Assembly (NCBI GenBank): GCA_002390225.1
Contig: DGOW01000054.1
Coordinates: 95,832 to 159,831, forward strand
DNA: 64,000 bases
Direction of reading: 5' to 3'
Source: Gemmatimonadales bacterium UBA4456
GTDB lineage: Bacteria; Gemmatimonadota; Gemmatimonadetes; Longimicrobiales; Gaopeijiaceae
The position numbers and the translations under genes were made by a program. Below the pieces are notes generated by a model. That model did no database searches and was not told the origin of the DNA. It saw only the letters and a program-made list of their open reading frames with translations. Positions 1 through 8,678 of this stretch are shown one piece after another. Each line of letters starts with the position of its first letter. Position 1 is the first letter of the stretch.

Positions 1-731
1 GTAGGTGCGACCTGGGCTGAGACGAAGTCCAGAAAGCGGCGCCCGGCCTGGATTTTCTCGGCCTGGTGGCTCTGGTGCGCACCCGTGATGTTCACCCGAC
101 TGGCGCGCCAGCGGACCCGAGGGCCTGTGATGGTGACGATCGGCTCATCTCCAGCGAAGGTGAACCACGCCGCATCGTCGGCGCACCAGGCGGCTGGATA
201 ATCAGGGAATCCTCCAGCGCCATCGAAGGCCGAGCGTCGGAAGATGTACTCGACGACGTAGCTGTTTCTGAGGCCCAGGAGCCGATCGAACACGAACTCC
301 GCACCGGACTCCGTGGCTGGGTGCGTCGGGTTGTGCGCGCGAATGTCGCCGGCCTCATCGATGACGTCGGTATCGAAGCGCACGACGGAGACCTCGTCGG
401 GGAGGCTCTCCAGACGCTGATGGAAGTGCGCGACGCACTCCGGGTGCATCTCGTCATCGTCCCCGAAGAGCCATACCCACGGTTCGCTGGTGAGCGCGAT
501 GGCGCGGTTCCAGTGATCCGTGAGCGACGTGCCCCCCAGGTTTTCGTGAAAGCGGTGGTAGACGAGATCCAGGCCGTCGTACTGACGGCACATCTCGGCG
601 ATCGCGGGCGGCCCGCCGTCGTCCGCGACATACACCGTGAAGCGCTGATCCGTCTGGGCGTGGATCGACGCTATCACCGATCTGAAGAAGTCGGGCTTCC
701 ATGCCGGAATCACGATGGCGAGTTGATGCAT
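1..731 (-). CDS. GT2-family glycosyltransferase (partial, runs off the left edge)
   Basis: The frame is open from an ATG at 731 to the window edge (243 codons), so the C-terminus is missing. The N-terminus reads MHQLAIVIPAWKPDFF, followed by AQTDQRFTVYVADDGG and, near residue 85, WLFGDDDEMHP. This is the layout of the GT-A fold of family 2 glycosyltransferases, with a nucleotide-binding aspartate pair and a DDD metal motif. It probably transfers a sugar from a nucleotide donor at the cytoplasmic face of the membrane during surface-glycan synthesis. It is divergent from the exporter-type ABC gene starting at 834 and close to two more glycosyltransferases, which supports a polysaccharide locus. 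Donor and acceptor cannot be told. Confidence 0.8.
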   Translation of the reverse strand, partial: MHQLAIVIPAWKPDFFRSVIASIHAQTDQRFTVYVADDGGPPAIAEMCRQYDGLDLVYHRFHENLGGTSLTDHWNRAIALTSEPWVWLFGDDDEMHPECVAHFHQRLESLPDEVSVVRFDTDVIDEAGDIRAHNPTHPATESGAEFVFDRLLGLRNSYVVEYIFRRSAFDGAGGFPDYPAAWCADDAAWFTFAGDEPIVTITGPRVRWRASRVNITGAHQSHQAEKIQAGRRFLDFVSAQVAP

Positions 732-833
732 GGGAAGAACGTCCCTCGACAGGATGGGGGCGTCAACGCGGAGCGTGCCGACTATACTTGAGGCTCGCGC
801 ATGCCGTCTACGATCCTGCCACACGAGGTCTGC

Positions 834-2696
834 ATGAAGCCGGCGGACCATTCGGCTCCTGTCACCCCCCGAGGTCTGCTACGCCACTACTGGCGTGTTG
901 CGGACGTGCGCCGGTGGCATTTTTCGCTACCAGTCGGGCTGATTCTGCTCGCGGGTGCGTTCGAGGCGGCGTCGTTTTCCCTGCTGGTTCCGCTGACTGA
1001 CGCCGTTTCCCAGAACTCGTTCGACTTCCTCGACAGCTCACGAGCGTTCGGCTGGATCACCGCACTCGTGCCGGACTCCGTCGCGAGCGGCCCGGGGCGT
1101 GACGCGTATCTGGTCGTCGTTACGGTCGGCCTGATCATCATCGGGCGGGTCACCAAGCTCGTGCTTGAGTACCTACGAAAACTCTTTGTCGTCTCACGAA
1201 ACGAGCGGTACCGGGTCGCGGTCACGAACGACACATTTTCGCGGGTGCTGTCGTTCGGCCGTCAGTATTTCGAAGGCCAGTCGCTCGGACGCGTGGATGC
1301 GGAGGTAGGCTGGTCCAGCGCGGTGATCGGCCTGCTGGTGGCCGCCGAAGAGCTCCTGCGCTTTGGGGTCGGTCTGGTGGTCAAAGCCGCGGTCATGGTC
1401 GCAATCAGCATTCCCCTGTCGATCGCGTTCATCGTATCGCTCCCGTTCGTGAACATCTTCATGAGAACGATCAACCGGGCGGTAACCCGGATCTCGAGAG
1501 AAGGCGTCGAGGTCGAGCGGCGCCAGCGTGGGCGGGTGCTGGACCTGCTCGGCTCCGTGCCGCTGGTGAAGGCATACTCGCAGGAAGAGTCGGCCGCCGG
1601 GGCGTACGCCGAGGTGCTCCGGGAGGCGGAGGACATCGCCGTTCGCCGGGATCGCATTGTGAGCCTGCGCTATCCGGTGGAGGAGATCTTCATTCTGCTG
1701 GTGATGCTCGTCGTGCAGGCGGTCGTGATCTACGTGTCCGGAGAGGGCTTCCGACCGGGTGACCTGGCTGCCTTCGGTGCCTTCCTGCTGCTCCTTCAGC
1801 AGGCTCTGCCGGACTACAAGTATCTGAGCCTCTTCAGTCTGAAGGTGTCCGAGGAGTTGCCCCGACTCGAGGCACTGAGCGGTCTGTACTCGGACGACGG
1901 GAAGTTCATGGTGCCCTCGGGTCCCGACACCTTTGCCGGGCTGGGCAGGGCGATCGAGGTGGACGGGCTCACTTTTGGATATCGCTCGGATGTCCCGGTG
2001 CTTCACGACGTCACTGCGACCTTCCCGGCCGGCAAGGTGACGGCGGTGGTAGGTCGGAGCGGGGCCGGGAAGACGACCCTGGTGGACCTGATCGCGCGCT
2101 TCTACGAGATCGAGCCCGACACTGTTCGATTCGATGGCGTGGACGTCCGCTCCTTCTCCCTCGATTCACTGCACCGGGCTATGGCGATTGTCAGCCAGGA
2201 CGTCTGGCTACTGAACCGGACGGTGCGGGACAACCTGACCTTTGGACTGGGTCGGCCGGTCGAGGACGACGAGCTCTTCGGTGCGCTTGGAGATGTCCTT
2301 CTCAAGGACTTTGTCCTGGGGATGGACTCGGGACTCGAGACCGAGGTGGGCGATCGCGGCGTTCGTCTGTCCGGCGGCCAGCGTCAGCGTTTAGCGCTGG
2401 CCCGCGCACTACTCCGTGACCCTCAGATTCTCATTCTGGACGAGGCAACGTCCGCGCTCGACAGCGTGGTGGAAGCGAACGTGGCGAGGGCCATCCAGCA
2501 GAGGTCGGCAGGACGGACGCTGATCATCATTGCACATCGACTGTCGACGATTCGTGACGCCGATCAGATCCTCGTTCTGAACGAGGGACGTCTGGTGGAG
2601 TCGGGTAGCTGGGAGGAACTACTCGCGCTGGGTGGTCACTTCTCCAGGTTGCACACGGCTCAGTACGGATCCGGTTCGTTGCCGAGCCGAAGCTGA
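834..2696 (+). CDS. ABC transporter, fused permease and ATPase (MsbA/exporter type)
   Basis: A 620-residue half-transporter. The N-terminal membrane domain has about six hydrophobic segments. The nucleotide-binding domain has Walker A (VGRSGAGKTT), a Q-loop (VSQDVWLLN), the signature LSGGQRQR, Walker B (ILILDEATSALDS) and the switch histidine (IIAHRLST). It should act as a homodimer pumping a lipid, glycolipid or oligosaccharide intermediate across the inner membrane. I prefer the ATG at 834 (MKPADH), which has ACGAGG upstream. The ATG at 801 would lie only about 12 bases after a TATACT -10-like element at 783-788. Its position beside glycosyltransferases suggests glycan or lipid-linked sugar export; the substrate is unknown. 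Confidence 0.88.
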   Translation: MKPADHSAPVTPRGLLRHYWRVADVRRWHFSLPVGLILLAGAFEAASFSLLVPLTDAVSQNSFDFLDSSRAFGWITALVPDSVASGPGRDAYLVVVTVGLIIIGRVTKLVLEYLRKLFVVSRNERYRVAVTNDTFSRVLSFGRQYFEGQSLGRVDAEVGWSSAVIGLLVAAEELLRFGVGLVVKAAVMVAISIPLSIAFIVSLPFVNIFMRTINRAVTRISREGVEVERRQRGRVLDLLGSVPLVKAYSQEESAAGAYAEVLREAEDIAVRRDRIVSLRYPVEEIFILLVMLVVQAVVIYVSGEGFRPGDLAAFGAFLLLLQQALPDYKYLSLFSLKVSEELPRLEALSGLYSDDGKFMVPSGPDTFAGLGRAIEVDGLTFGYRSDVPVLHDVTATFPAGKVTAVVGRSGAGKTTLVDLIARFYEIEPDTVRFDGVDVRSFSLDSLHRAMAIVSQDVWLLNRTVRDNLTFGLGRPVEDDELFGALGDVLLKDFVLGMDSGLETEVGDRGVRLSGGQRQRLALARALLRDPQILILDEATSALDSVVEANVARAIQQRSAGRTLIIIAHRLSTIRDADQILVLNEGRLVESGSWEELLALGGHFSRLHTAQYGSGSLPSRS

Positions 2697-2703
2697 AGCC
2701 AGG

Positions 2704-3573
2704 TCACCGCCAGATCTTCAGGCGCTCCAGCCAGCGCCTTGGGCGCGCCCTCCGCTCGAGACTCGCCTGTTCGGCCACCCAGTGGTCGGCACCGGTCCAC
2801 GGCACTCCAGCAGTCTCACGACGATCTTCGACCACGCGCATCAGCTCACGGAAGGTGCGGTCGGGCAGCGGCGCGATGAAGTGCAGCAACGGCTTGGTGG
2901 GCCGGTCCGGGTCGAGCGAGTCGAACTCTGCGGGCCAGTACATCTCGCCTGGCTTGGGGAGTGGTGGGAGCTTGTGTCGCCCTCCGATGAGGCCGATCGC
3001 GATCTCGTCACCCAGCCACGCACCGCGGAGCCGAGACAGGCGCAGCTTCGGTTGGGCTTCCTCCAGGAAGCAGCGAAGACACTCACGCATGAACAGCTCG
3101 GCGGGTGCCTTCCGGAAGGCGAAGAAGCCACTGTTCGTCTTGAGGTAGTTGTCGAGGCCGAAGGTGCTCATGAGCCGGCGTGTCGAGAATCCGTGATGAT
3201 GCTCGTTGTCGTCGCGGGTGAGCAGCTCGCCGAGAAAGGCGAGGGGACGGTCTGTGAGCGCGTCGAACGCGTGATCCAGAGCTCCGAGTACGAGGCAGTC
3301 CGCATCCACGAAGATGGCCTGGTCCCAGGGAGACGCTTCGGCGACCCCGTACTTCAGCGCCCGCCCGTGACGGAAGTCCGGGCCGACGGGTGCGACGCAG
3401 TCGAAGACCGTCCCGTACCTGGCCGTGACCGTCTCGGCGGTCGCCTCGTCGCAGACGAGCCCGATCGGATGGCGAGTGTGCTCGCGGAGCGACAGCGCCA
3501 TGTCCACGGCCATCTCGAGATAGCGTGAGCTGCCTGCAGCGAGGGTCAAGTAGCCGCGTGTCGGGACGGACAT
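2704..3573 (-). CDS. glycosyltransferase with DxD motif (nucleotide-diphospho-sugar transferase-like)
   Basis: 289 residues from MSVPTRGYLTLAAGS. The chain shows a short Rossmann-like start, AIFVDADCLVLG near residue 95 (the DxD metal/sugar-nucleotide motif), the acceptor-side segment TNSGFFAFRK and a C-terminal segment with GDEIAIGLIGG. This resembles GT8-like and related nucleotide-diphospho-sugar transferases. It starts 8 bases after the stop of the membrane GT2 gene on the same strand, so the two are probably co-transcribed. It converges on the ABC exporter with only 7 bases between stop codons. The longer reading from 3660 would overlap the upstream gene and adds low-complexity sequence, so I rejected it. 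The exact sugar is unknown. Confidence 0.75.
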   Translation of the reverse strand: MSVPTRGYLTLAAGSSRYLEMAVDMALSLREHTRHPIGLVCDEATAETVTARYGTVFDCVAPVGPDFRHGRALKYGVAEASPWDQAIFVDADCLVLGALDHAFDALTDRPLAFLGELLTRDDNEHHHGFSTRRLMSTFGLDNYLKTNSGFFAFRKAPAELFMRECLRCFLEEAQPKLRLSRLRGAWLGDEIAIGLIGGRHKLPPLPKPGEMYWPAEFDSLDPDRPTKPLLHFIAPLPDRTFRELMRVVEDRRETAGVPWTGADHWVAEQASLERRARPRRWLERLKIWR

Positions 3574-3581
3574 CCCCCGAC

Positions 3582-5075
3582 TCAGGCCGTGGTGGTGGTC
3601 AACTGCTGCTGGGCGACGATGCCGAGGCAGATGGCCCAGAACACGAGGGGTACGGCCCACAGGCCTTCACCCGCAGTCATGAGTACGGCAGTGCTCGCCA
3701 GACAGTACGCCACCACAAGGAGCTCCACAAAGAAGCTCCAGTGGAGCGGAGCCAGGTAGGCGTCGGGGGTGGCACGTTCCGGCTCGATCTCGCTGGGCAT
3801 GTGGTGGGCCTTCGGCGTCCGGACGAACTCTCCGCCGGACGAGAGAAAGCCCTGGACCTGGCCGATGGTGTTGTTCACCATCAGGCCGATCCCTACACAA
3901 ACGCTCGATACGATTTGCACGACCGAGCGCAACGACAGGCGTTCGTCCCGCTCGAGCACCGTGAGCGCGAAGCTGACCGGCGCCACGATGACCACGAGTG
4001 CCATGATCCCCTGGATCACCCAGAAGGTGGTGCGGTCCATGTACAGGACCGCCAGGGGCCAGAGCAGCAGGTTGGTCATCAGGATCGGGTGGATGCCGTA
4101 CCCGGCAAGGAGGAACGCCTCGTCGATGCGGTCTTCGAGCACACTGCCGGCGGACAGGATCCGCGCGGTCAGCAGGCGGAAGCACTGTGCGTTGCCCTTG
4201 GCCCAGCGCTGCTGCTGCTGCTTGAAGGCGCGCATGCCCTCGGGTAGCTCGTTCACGACCGGGACGTCGCGCAGATACCGCCCCCTCCACCCGTTCAGGG
4301 CGCACCGATAACTCAGGTCCAGATCCTCGGTGAGTGTCTCGGCCGACCAGCCTCCGACCTCGTCGATCGCCGTGCGGCGCCAGATGCCCCCGGAGCCGTT
4401 GAACGTCGCGACGTTGCCGATGAATGCGCGGGTCGGCTTCTGTACGAAGAAGTGTCGGTCCAGGAGGAGGGCCAGAGACGACGCGAGAAAGCCCTGGATC
4501 GGCTCGCTCCACGCCCATCGGGTCTGCACGAACGCCACGTCATCCTGGTCGAATCCATGCCGGTCGACGAGCACCGTGCGCAGGAAGGACGGGTCGGGCA
4601 CGAAGTCAGCATCGAAGACGGCCACGAATTCTGCGTCTGAGTGCTCGAGCCCCTCGGAAAGAGCGCCCGCCTTGTAGCCGGATCGATGGGTACGGCGAAT
4701 GTGCTCCACGCGAATGCCATCGGCGCGCATATCGTCGACGACGCGGGCCACGATGTTCACGGTTTCGTCGTCCGAGTCGTCTAGGACCTGCACGTCGAAC
4801 CTGTCCTTCGGATAGTCCTGAGCAGAGGCCGCTCGGATGATCTGTTCGGCCGCGCGCCGCTCGTTGTAGAGGGGCAGCTGGATGGTGACGAGTGGCAGCG
4901 GACCGGTGTCGCTGTCGTCGTCGTGATCCGCATCAGGCCGCGGGCTGCTGGTGACCATCGTCCGGATCTCTCGGCGATTGCGCAGGAAGCGCCACAGCAT
5001 CCTGAACTCGACCGCTGCGAACGCCGCACCCGTAAGCGCAGCGATCCCGTACACAACGGTGATCATGGATGACAT
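3582..5075 (-). CDS. membrane-bound processive GT2 glycosyltransferase (cellulose-synthase-like)
   Basis: About 497 residues with a hydrophobic N-terminal anchor (MITVVYGIAALTGAAFAAV), a GT-A catalytic domain and four to five C-terminal membrane segments. The processive-GT2 motifs are clear: the VLDDSDD region, AVFDADFVPDP, NGSGGIWRR, TEDLDLSYR and QQQRWAKG (the Q-x-x-R-W signature). It probably polymerises or extends a beta-linked polysaccharide while moving it through the membrane. A start at 5147 (GTG) would add 24 residues; I chose the ATG nearest the membrane anchor, but neither site has a convincing ribosome-binding site. It sits in the polysaccharide block with the DxD transferase directly downstream. 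The polymer is not identifiable. Confidence 0.85.
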   Translation of the reverse strand: MSSMITVVYGIAALTGAAFAAVEFRMLWRFLRNRREIRTMVTSSPRPDADHDDDSDTGPLPLVTIQLPLYNERRAAEQIIRAASAQDYPKDRFDVQVLDDSDDETVNIVARVVDDMRADGIRVEHIRRTHRSGYKAGALSEGLEHSDAEFVAVFDADFVPDPSFLRTVLVDRHGFDQDDVAFVQTRWAWSEPIQGFLASSLALLLDRHFFVQKPTRAFIGNVATFNGSGGIWRRTAIDEVGGWSAETLTEDLDLSYRCALNGWRGRYLRDVPVVNELPEGMRAFKQQQQRWAKGNAQCFRLLTARILSAGSVLEDRIDEAFLLAGYGIHPILMTNLLLWPLAVLYMDRTTFWVIQGIMALVVIVAPVSFALTVLERDERLSLRSVVQIVSSVCVGIGLMVNNTIGQVQGFLSSGGEFVRTPKAHHMPSEIEPERATPDAYLAPLHWSFFVELLVVAYCLASTAVLMTAGEGLWAVPLVFWAICLGIVAQQQLTTTTA

Positions 5076-5180
5076 CAGGGCGGGGACGTGAGGTCGTCGA
5101 TTCTGAGGAGGAACAGAGGTAGACGGTATGAAGATTCCCGGGATCACGGCACCCCTGCCTCGGGGCCGGGATCTCTGGAT

Positions 5181-5387
5181 CTAGCGGCGGAACCGGAACA
5201 GGAAGATTGCGCCGACGAGGGCGAAGCCGACGGCTGCCTTCATGATCGCTTCCCGGTCCCATTCCTCGGTTCGCAGGGTGCGGGAGCGCCGTTCCTGATC
5301 GACGTGGATGCTGCAGTACGACGATTCGGTTTGGGTGTCACGCCTGCAGCGATCTCCCTTCTTCGTTTTTCCTTCGCACTGTGCCAC
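5181..5387 (-). CDS. small Cys/His-motif protein with a C-terminal membrane helix (DUF5763-like)
   Basis: 68 residues from a GTG at 5387 that has AAGGGGG seven bases upstream. A longer ATG start at 5495 lacks such a site and adds a non-conserved-looking leader. The core reads QCEGKTKKGDRCRRDTQTES then YCSIH: three cysteines and a histidine spaced like the short zinc-binding C-x8-C-x9-C-x2-H motif of DUF5763-type proteins. The C-terminus (AVGFALVGAIFLFRFRR) is one membrane helix followed by arginines. No enzymatic role can be inferred. It may belong to the minus-strand glycosyltransferase operon, whose next gene starts about 100 bases downstream. Confidence 0.6.
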   Translation of the reverse strand: MAQCEGKTKKGDRCRRDTQTESSYCSIHVDQERRSRTLRTEEWDREAIMKAAVGFALVGAIFLFRFRR

Positions 5388-5533
5388 GATCAGCCCCCTT
5401 CGCTGCAGTGCCGACGCCAGTTGTCGGTTCGTACTGGTACTACGGTTGGACCATCGATTCGGTTCACCGATGATGCACGGATGTTCGGCGTTCATGCTTC
5501 CGGGCGCATGACACGCCGGGTAGCTTGCCGGCC

Positions 5534-6121
5534 ATGCCCTACATCGAACAGGTACCGGTCAGCGAGGCGAAAGGCCTCCTGAAGAAGCTCCTCGACGAGG
5601 CCATGGAGCGCGCGGGTCGCGTCTGGCACATCATCCATATCATGAGTCAGAACCCACGGGCCATGGACGCCTCGATGGCGTTCTACGGCGCTATCATGTG
5701 CGGGCCGTCGCCGCTGACTCGCTGGCAGCGAGAGATGCTGGCGACCGTCACCTCGAAGGCGAACGACTGCTTTTACTGAACGCAGTCGCATGCGCATGAC
5801 CTCCGGGCTGAGGTCGAGGATTTGTTCGAGACGGACGAAGAGCGAGACGTCTTCGTGCACGAGATCGCGCGCGACTGGCGCGGCGCTCAGCTTTCGGAGG
5901 CTAACCAGGCGCTCTGCAGACATGCTGAAGTGCTCACGCATCATCAGCATTCGGCCGGCCAGCACTCGGTCGACGAGCTGCGTGCACACGGCTTTGACGA
6001 CCGAGCCATCCACGATGCCACTCAGGTGATCGCGTACTTCAACTACATCACCCGCGTGGCGGACGGACTCGGAGTGGAGCCAGAGGATTTCATCGAGCCT
6101 TGGGGTCTGGAGCCGCTCTGA
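5534..6121 (+). CDS. AhpD-like peroxidase-related protein, candidate selenoprotein (UGA at 5777-5779 read as Sec)
   Basis: Two open stretches in the same frame are separated by a single TGA at 5777-5779; reading through gives 195 residues, the usual size of the AhpD/carboxymuconolactone-decarboxylase-like peroxidase-related family. Before the stop is GPSPLTRWQREMLATVTSKA then NDCFY; after it TQSHAHDLRAEVEDLF. AhpD-type enzymes carry E-x11-C-x2-C-x3-H. Here E67, C79 and H86 are present and the stop falls exactly on the second catalytic cysteine (position 82), giving C-F-Y-U-T-Q-S-H. There is no frameshift. A hairpin downstream fits a bacterial SECIS (separate entry). The role would be thiol/selenol-dependent peroxide reduction. 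No selA, selB, selC or selD lies in the window. A sequencing error or a TGC/TGT-to-TGA mutation is the alternative. Confidence 0.82.
5797..5816 (+). promoter_or_regulatory. candidate bacterial SECIS hairpin
   Basis: Directly inside the coding region, GACCTC (5798-5803) pairs perfectly with GAGGTC (5810-5815), and T5797 with G5816 adds a U-G pair. The apical loop is CGGGCT (5804-5809), with a G at its second position. The loop begins 24 bases after the in-frame UGA. Bacterial SECIS elements are short stem-loops within about 16-37 bases of the UGA with a G among the first loop bases, so the geometry matches. The hairpin would recruit SelB with Sec-tRNA. This is a visual fold only; no thermodynamic calculation was made. 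Confidence 0.65.
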
Positions 6122-6196
6122 TGGGGGCTGGCGCGGCGGTGTATATTGCGGCGTTCTGTTGACGTGAGGAGCGCTCGGCGCTCCACGCCTCCGACC

Positions 6197-7183
6197 ATGA
6201 TGCCCATGGATACCAAGCGCCCGACCGTTGCTGCCGCCGAGGAAATTCTCGGCAGCTATTTTCCGGTACTCGACCACGGCTTCGTTTCACTTGTCGACTA
6301 CATGGGGTCGGACGACGACGTCGAGCGCGCGGCTCGGGTCAGTTACGGCTTCGGGACACGGAAGGTCTCCCAGACACGTGGGTTGGTGCGTTACCTCCGG
6401 CGGCATCGTCATACGACGCCGTCCGAGATGGTGGAGTTCAAGTTGCATTGCGCGATGCCGATGTTCGTGGCCCGCCAGTGGATCCGGCACAGAACGGCCT
6501 CGGTCAACGAGTTGTCGGCGCGCTACAGCCTCATGCCGCTTCTGTTCTATACGCCCGAGCAGGAGCAGTTCGAGCTCCAGAGCCGGTCGAACAAGCAGGG
6601 TCGGGAGGGCGGTGCCTCGCAGGAGGTGTACCGAGAGGCCGTCGAGCGATGGGAGCGACTTCGGGCCGACGCCGGTGAAGCGTATTCGTGGATGCTTGAG
6701 GAAGACGTCGCGCGTGAGCTGGCTCGCATCGACCTCCCCGTTTCGACTTATACGCAGTGGTACTGGAAGATCGACCTCCACAACCTGCTGCACTTCCTGT
6801 CTCTGCGGGTCGATACCAGAGCGCAGTGGGAGATCCAGCAGTTCGCGCGGGTGATCGCAGGCATGGTAAAACGCGTCGCTCCGCTCTCGTACGAGGCCTG
6901 GGTCGACTACGAGCTGGGATCCGAACCACTGACCCGCGTCGAGCGAGATCTGCTCTCCCGGGTGGTCGAGGGGGACGACAAAGGGATTCGGGCGCGTGAC
7001 GGCGCGAGTCTCAGCATGGACGAGATGAAAGAGGCCGGTCTTTCGCCCCGTGAGGCTCTCGAAATGATGGAAAAACTGAGTGCCCCATCGATTCCCGATT
7101 TCGAGCTGGACCTGTCGACCATGGTCGACGCGGACACGATGGCGTCGAAGATGTACGAAGCCGTGCCGAGCAGCTTCGAGTAG
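6197..7183 (+). CDS. thyX: FAD-dependent thymidylate synthase ThyX
   Basis: Makes dTMP from dUMP using methylene-tetrahydrofolate and FAD/NADPH. The ThyX signature RHRTASVNELSARY starts at residue 97, and QWYWKIDLHNLLHFLSLR supplies conserved FAD/dUMP-binding residues. At 328 residues it is longer than the common 220-270-residue ThyX. The extra length is mainly a charged C-terminal tail of about 75 residues (from around DDKGIRARDG), a feature of some lineages. I chose the ATG at 6197; ATGs at 6200 and 6206 are also possible. A TATATT -10-like element at 6142-6147 gives a leader of about 45 bases. No thyA is visible in the window. Confidence 0.95.
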   Translation: MMPMDTKRPTVAAAEEILGSYFPVLDHGFVSLVDYMGSDDDVERAARVSYGFGTRKVSQTRGLVRYLRRHRHTTPSEMVEFKLHCAMPMFVARQWIRHRTASVNELSARYSLMPLLFYTPEQEQFELQSRSNKQGREGGASQEVYREAVERWERLRADAGEAYSWMLEEDVARELARIDLPVSTYTQWYWKIDLHNLLHFLSLRVDTRAQWEIQQFARVIAGMVKRVAPLSYEAWVDYELGSEPLTRVERDLLSRVVEGDDKGIRARDGASLSMDEMKEAGLSPREALEMMEKLSAPSIPDFELDLSTMVDADTMASKMYEAVPSSFE

Positions 7184-7189
7184 GGCAGC

Positions 7190-8554
7190 CTACTTCACCC
7201 AGACCGTCTTTGCGTTCGTGAACTCGAGGAGGCCGAGCGGGCTGAGCTCGCGCCCGTAGCCGCTTTCCTTCGTGCCGCCGAATGGCAGGCGCGGGTCCGA
7301 CTTCACGATCCCGTTTACGAAGCAGTTCCCGGCGTCGAGCAGCTCGGCCGCGATCTGCTCACCTCGCTTTGCGTCCCCGGTGTAGATCGAAGCTCCCAGC
7401 CCGAATGACGTGTCGTTGGCGATACGGATCGCGTCTTCCTCGTCTTTCGCCGAGATGACCGTGGCCACAGGGCCGAACAACTCCTCGGAGTAGGCGGCCA
7501 TACCGGGTTCGACGTCGGACAGGATCGTCGTGGGGTACCATGCCCCGTCCCGCCCCGGCAGCTCACCGCCGATCACGAGCCGCGCACCTTCCGAGATCGA
7601 GCGGGAGACCTGGTCGTGCAGTGTGTCTCGGAGGTCTTCACGTGCCATGGGCCCGAGGGCCGTGTCCGGGTCGGCCGGATCACCGACCGCCCAGTCGTTC
7701 ATCGCGTCGACGAGCTTCTTCTCGAAGGCGTCGCGCACCGACTCTACGACCACAAAGCGTTTGGCGGCGACGCAGCTCTGACCCGTGTTGATGAGACGTC
7801 CCATGGCACAGCTTTTCGCTGCCGCGTCCAGATCGGCGTCGGCGAGGACCACGGAGGGGTCGCTGCCGCCCAGTTCCAGGACGCACGGTTTGATGGCGGC
7901 CCCGGCGCGTGCGGCTACGGCCCTGCCGGCTTGGACACTACCGGTCAGGCTGACTGCGCGGACCCGGGGGTCGTCGATCAGGTCGCCGGCCGTGTCCACA
8001 CCAATGAACAGGTTCGCGAACAGCCCTTCGGGATACCCGGCATCATGGAAGAGCTGCTCGAGTGCTGCAGCGCACCCCGGCACACACGGTGCGTGCTTGA
8101 GCAGAGCGGCGTTACCAGCAGTGAGTGCCGGAGTGGCAAAACGGATGACCTGCCAGAAGGGGAAATTCCACGGCATGATGCCGAGCACGATACCAAGAGG
8201 GCGATACGTCCAATAGCTCGCCGTGCCGTCCGTAGGCGCGTCAACGGGCATCAGCAGGCCGGATGCCTGTTCCGCATAGTAGTCGCATATCCAGGCGCAC
8301 TTGGCGGCCTCGGCCACCCCCTGGCTGATCGGCTTGCCCATCTCCCGGGTCATCAGAGCACCGTAGTCGTCCTTCCGTTCGCGAAGCAGACGACCGATCT
8401 CGAGCAGGGGCTGGATCCGGTCCTCGATCGACTGGAGACGCCACTCCAGGTGAGCCGCATGTGCTGCCGCGATCTTCTGTTCCACGGATGTGGATGACTC
8501 GAACGGTACCTCGGCGATCCGCTCTCCGGTGGCGGGATCGACGGCGATGAACGA
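7190..8554 (-). CDS. NAD(P)-dependent aldehyde dehydrogenase, succinate-semialdehyde type
   Basis: 454 residues, the usual length for short succinate-semialdehyde dehydrogenases. ELGGSDPSVVL holds the general-base glutamate, NTGQSCVAAKRF the catalytic cysteine, and WNFPFWQVIRF is the conserved cofactor-site segment. It would oxidise succinate semialdehyde (or a similar omega-carboxy aldehyde) to the acid in the cytoplasm, feeding the TCA cycle. I chose the ATG at 8554 (MSFIAVDPATGERIAEV) because GGAAG lies upstream; the reading from 8590 adds a non-family leader. It converges on thyX with 6 bases between genes and diverges from the radical SAM gene. No GABA transaminase is adjacent, so substrate assignment rests on family resemblance. 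Confidence 0.88.
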   Translation of the reverse strand, partial: SFIAVDPATGERIAEVPFESSTSVEQKIAAAHAAHLEWRLQSIEDRIQPLLEIGRLLRERKDDYGALMTREMGKPISQGVAEAAKCAWICDYYAEQASGLLMPVDAPTDGTASYWTYRPLGIVLGIMPWNFPFWQVIRFATPALTAGNAALLKHAPCVPGCAAALEQLFHDAGYPEGLFANLFIGVDTAGDLIDDPRVRAVSLTGSVQAGRAVAARAGAAIKPCVLELGGSDPSVVLADADLDAAAKSCAMGRLINTGQSCVAAKRFVVVESVRDAFEKKLVDAMNDWAVGDPADPDTALGPMAREDLRDTLHDQVSRSISEGARLVIGGELPGRDGAWYPTTILSDVEPGMAAYSEELFGPVATVISAKDEEDAIRIANDTSFGLGASIYTGDAKRGEQIAAELLDAGNCFVNGIVKSDPRLPFGGTKESGYGRELSPLGLLEFTNAKTVWVK

Positions 8555-8678
8555 CATGGGGAGGGGCTTCCTTTCGACGGGTCGAGACAATGAGGCGCCA
8601 TTCTAGCGGAACCCCGTTCGTCTCGCCGGGATTGCGTGGACGAGGTTACCATGCTGCCCCGCCCACCTCACCGATTCA

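Noticed and set aside
5525..6121. Treating 5525-5779 and 5822-6121 as two separate small genes or as a frameshifted pseudogene
   Set aside because: Both lie in the same frame, the interrupted protein is full-length for its family, the stop is at the reactive cysteine, and a SECIS-like hairpin follows. A frameshift is not needed.
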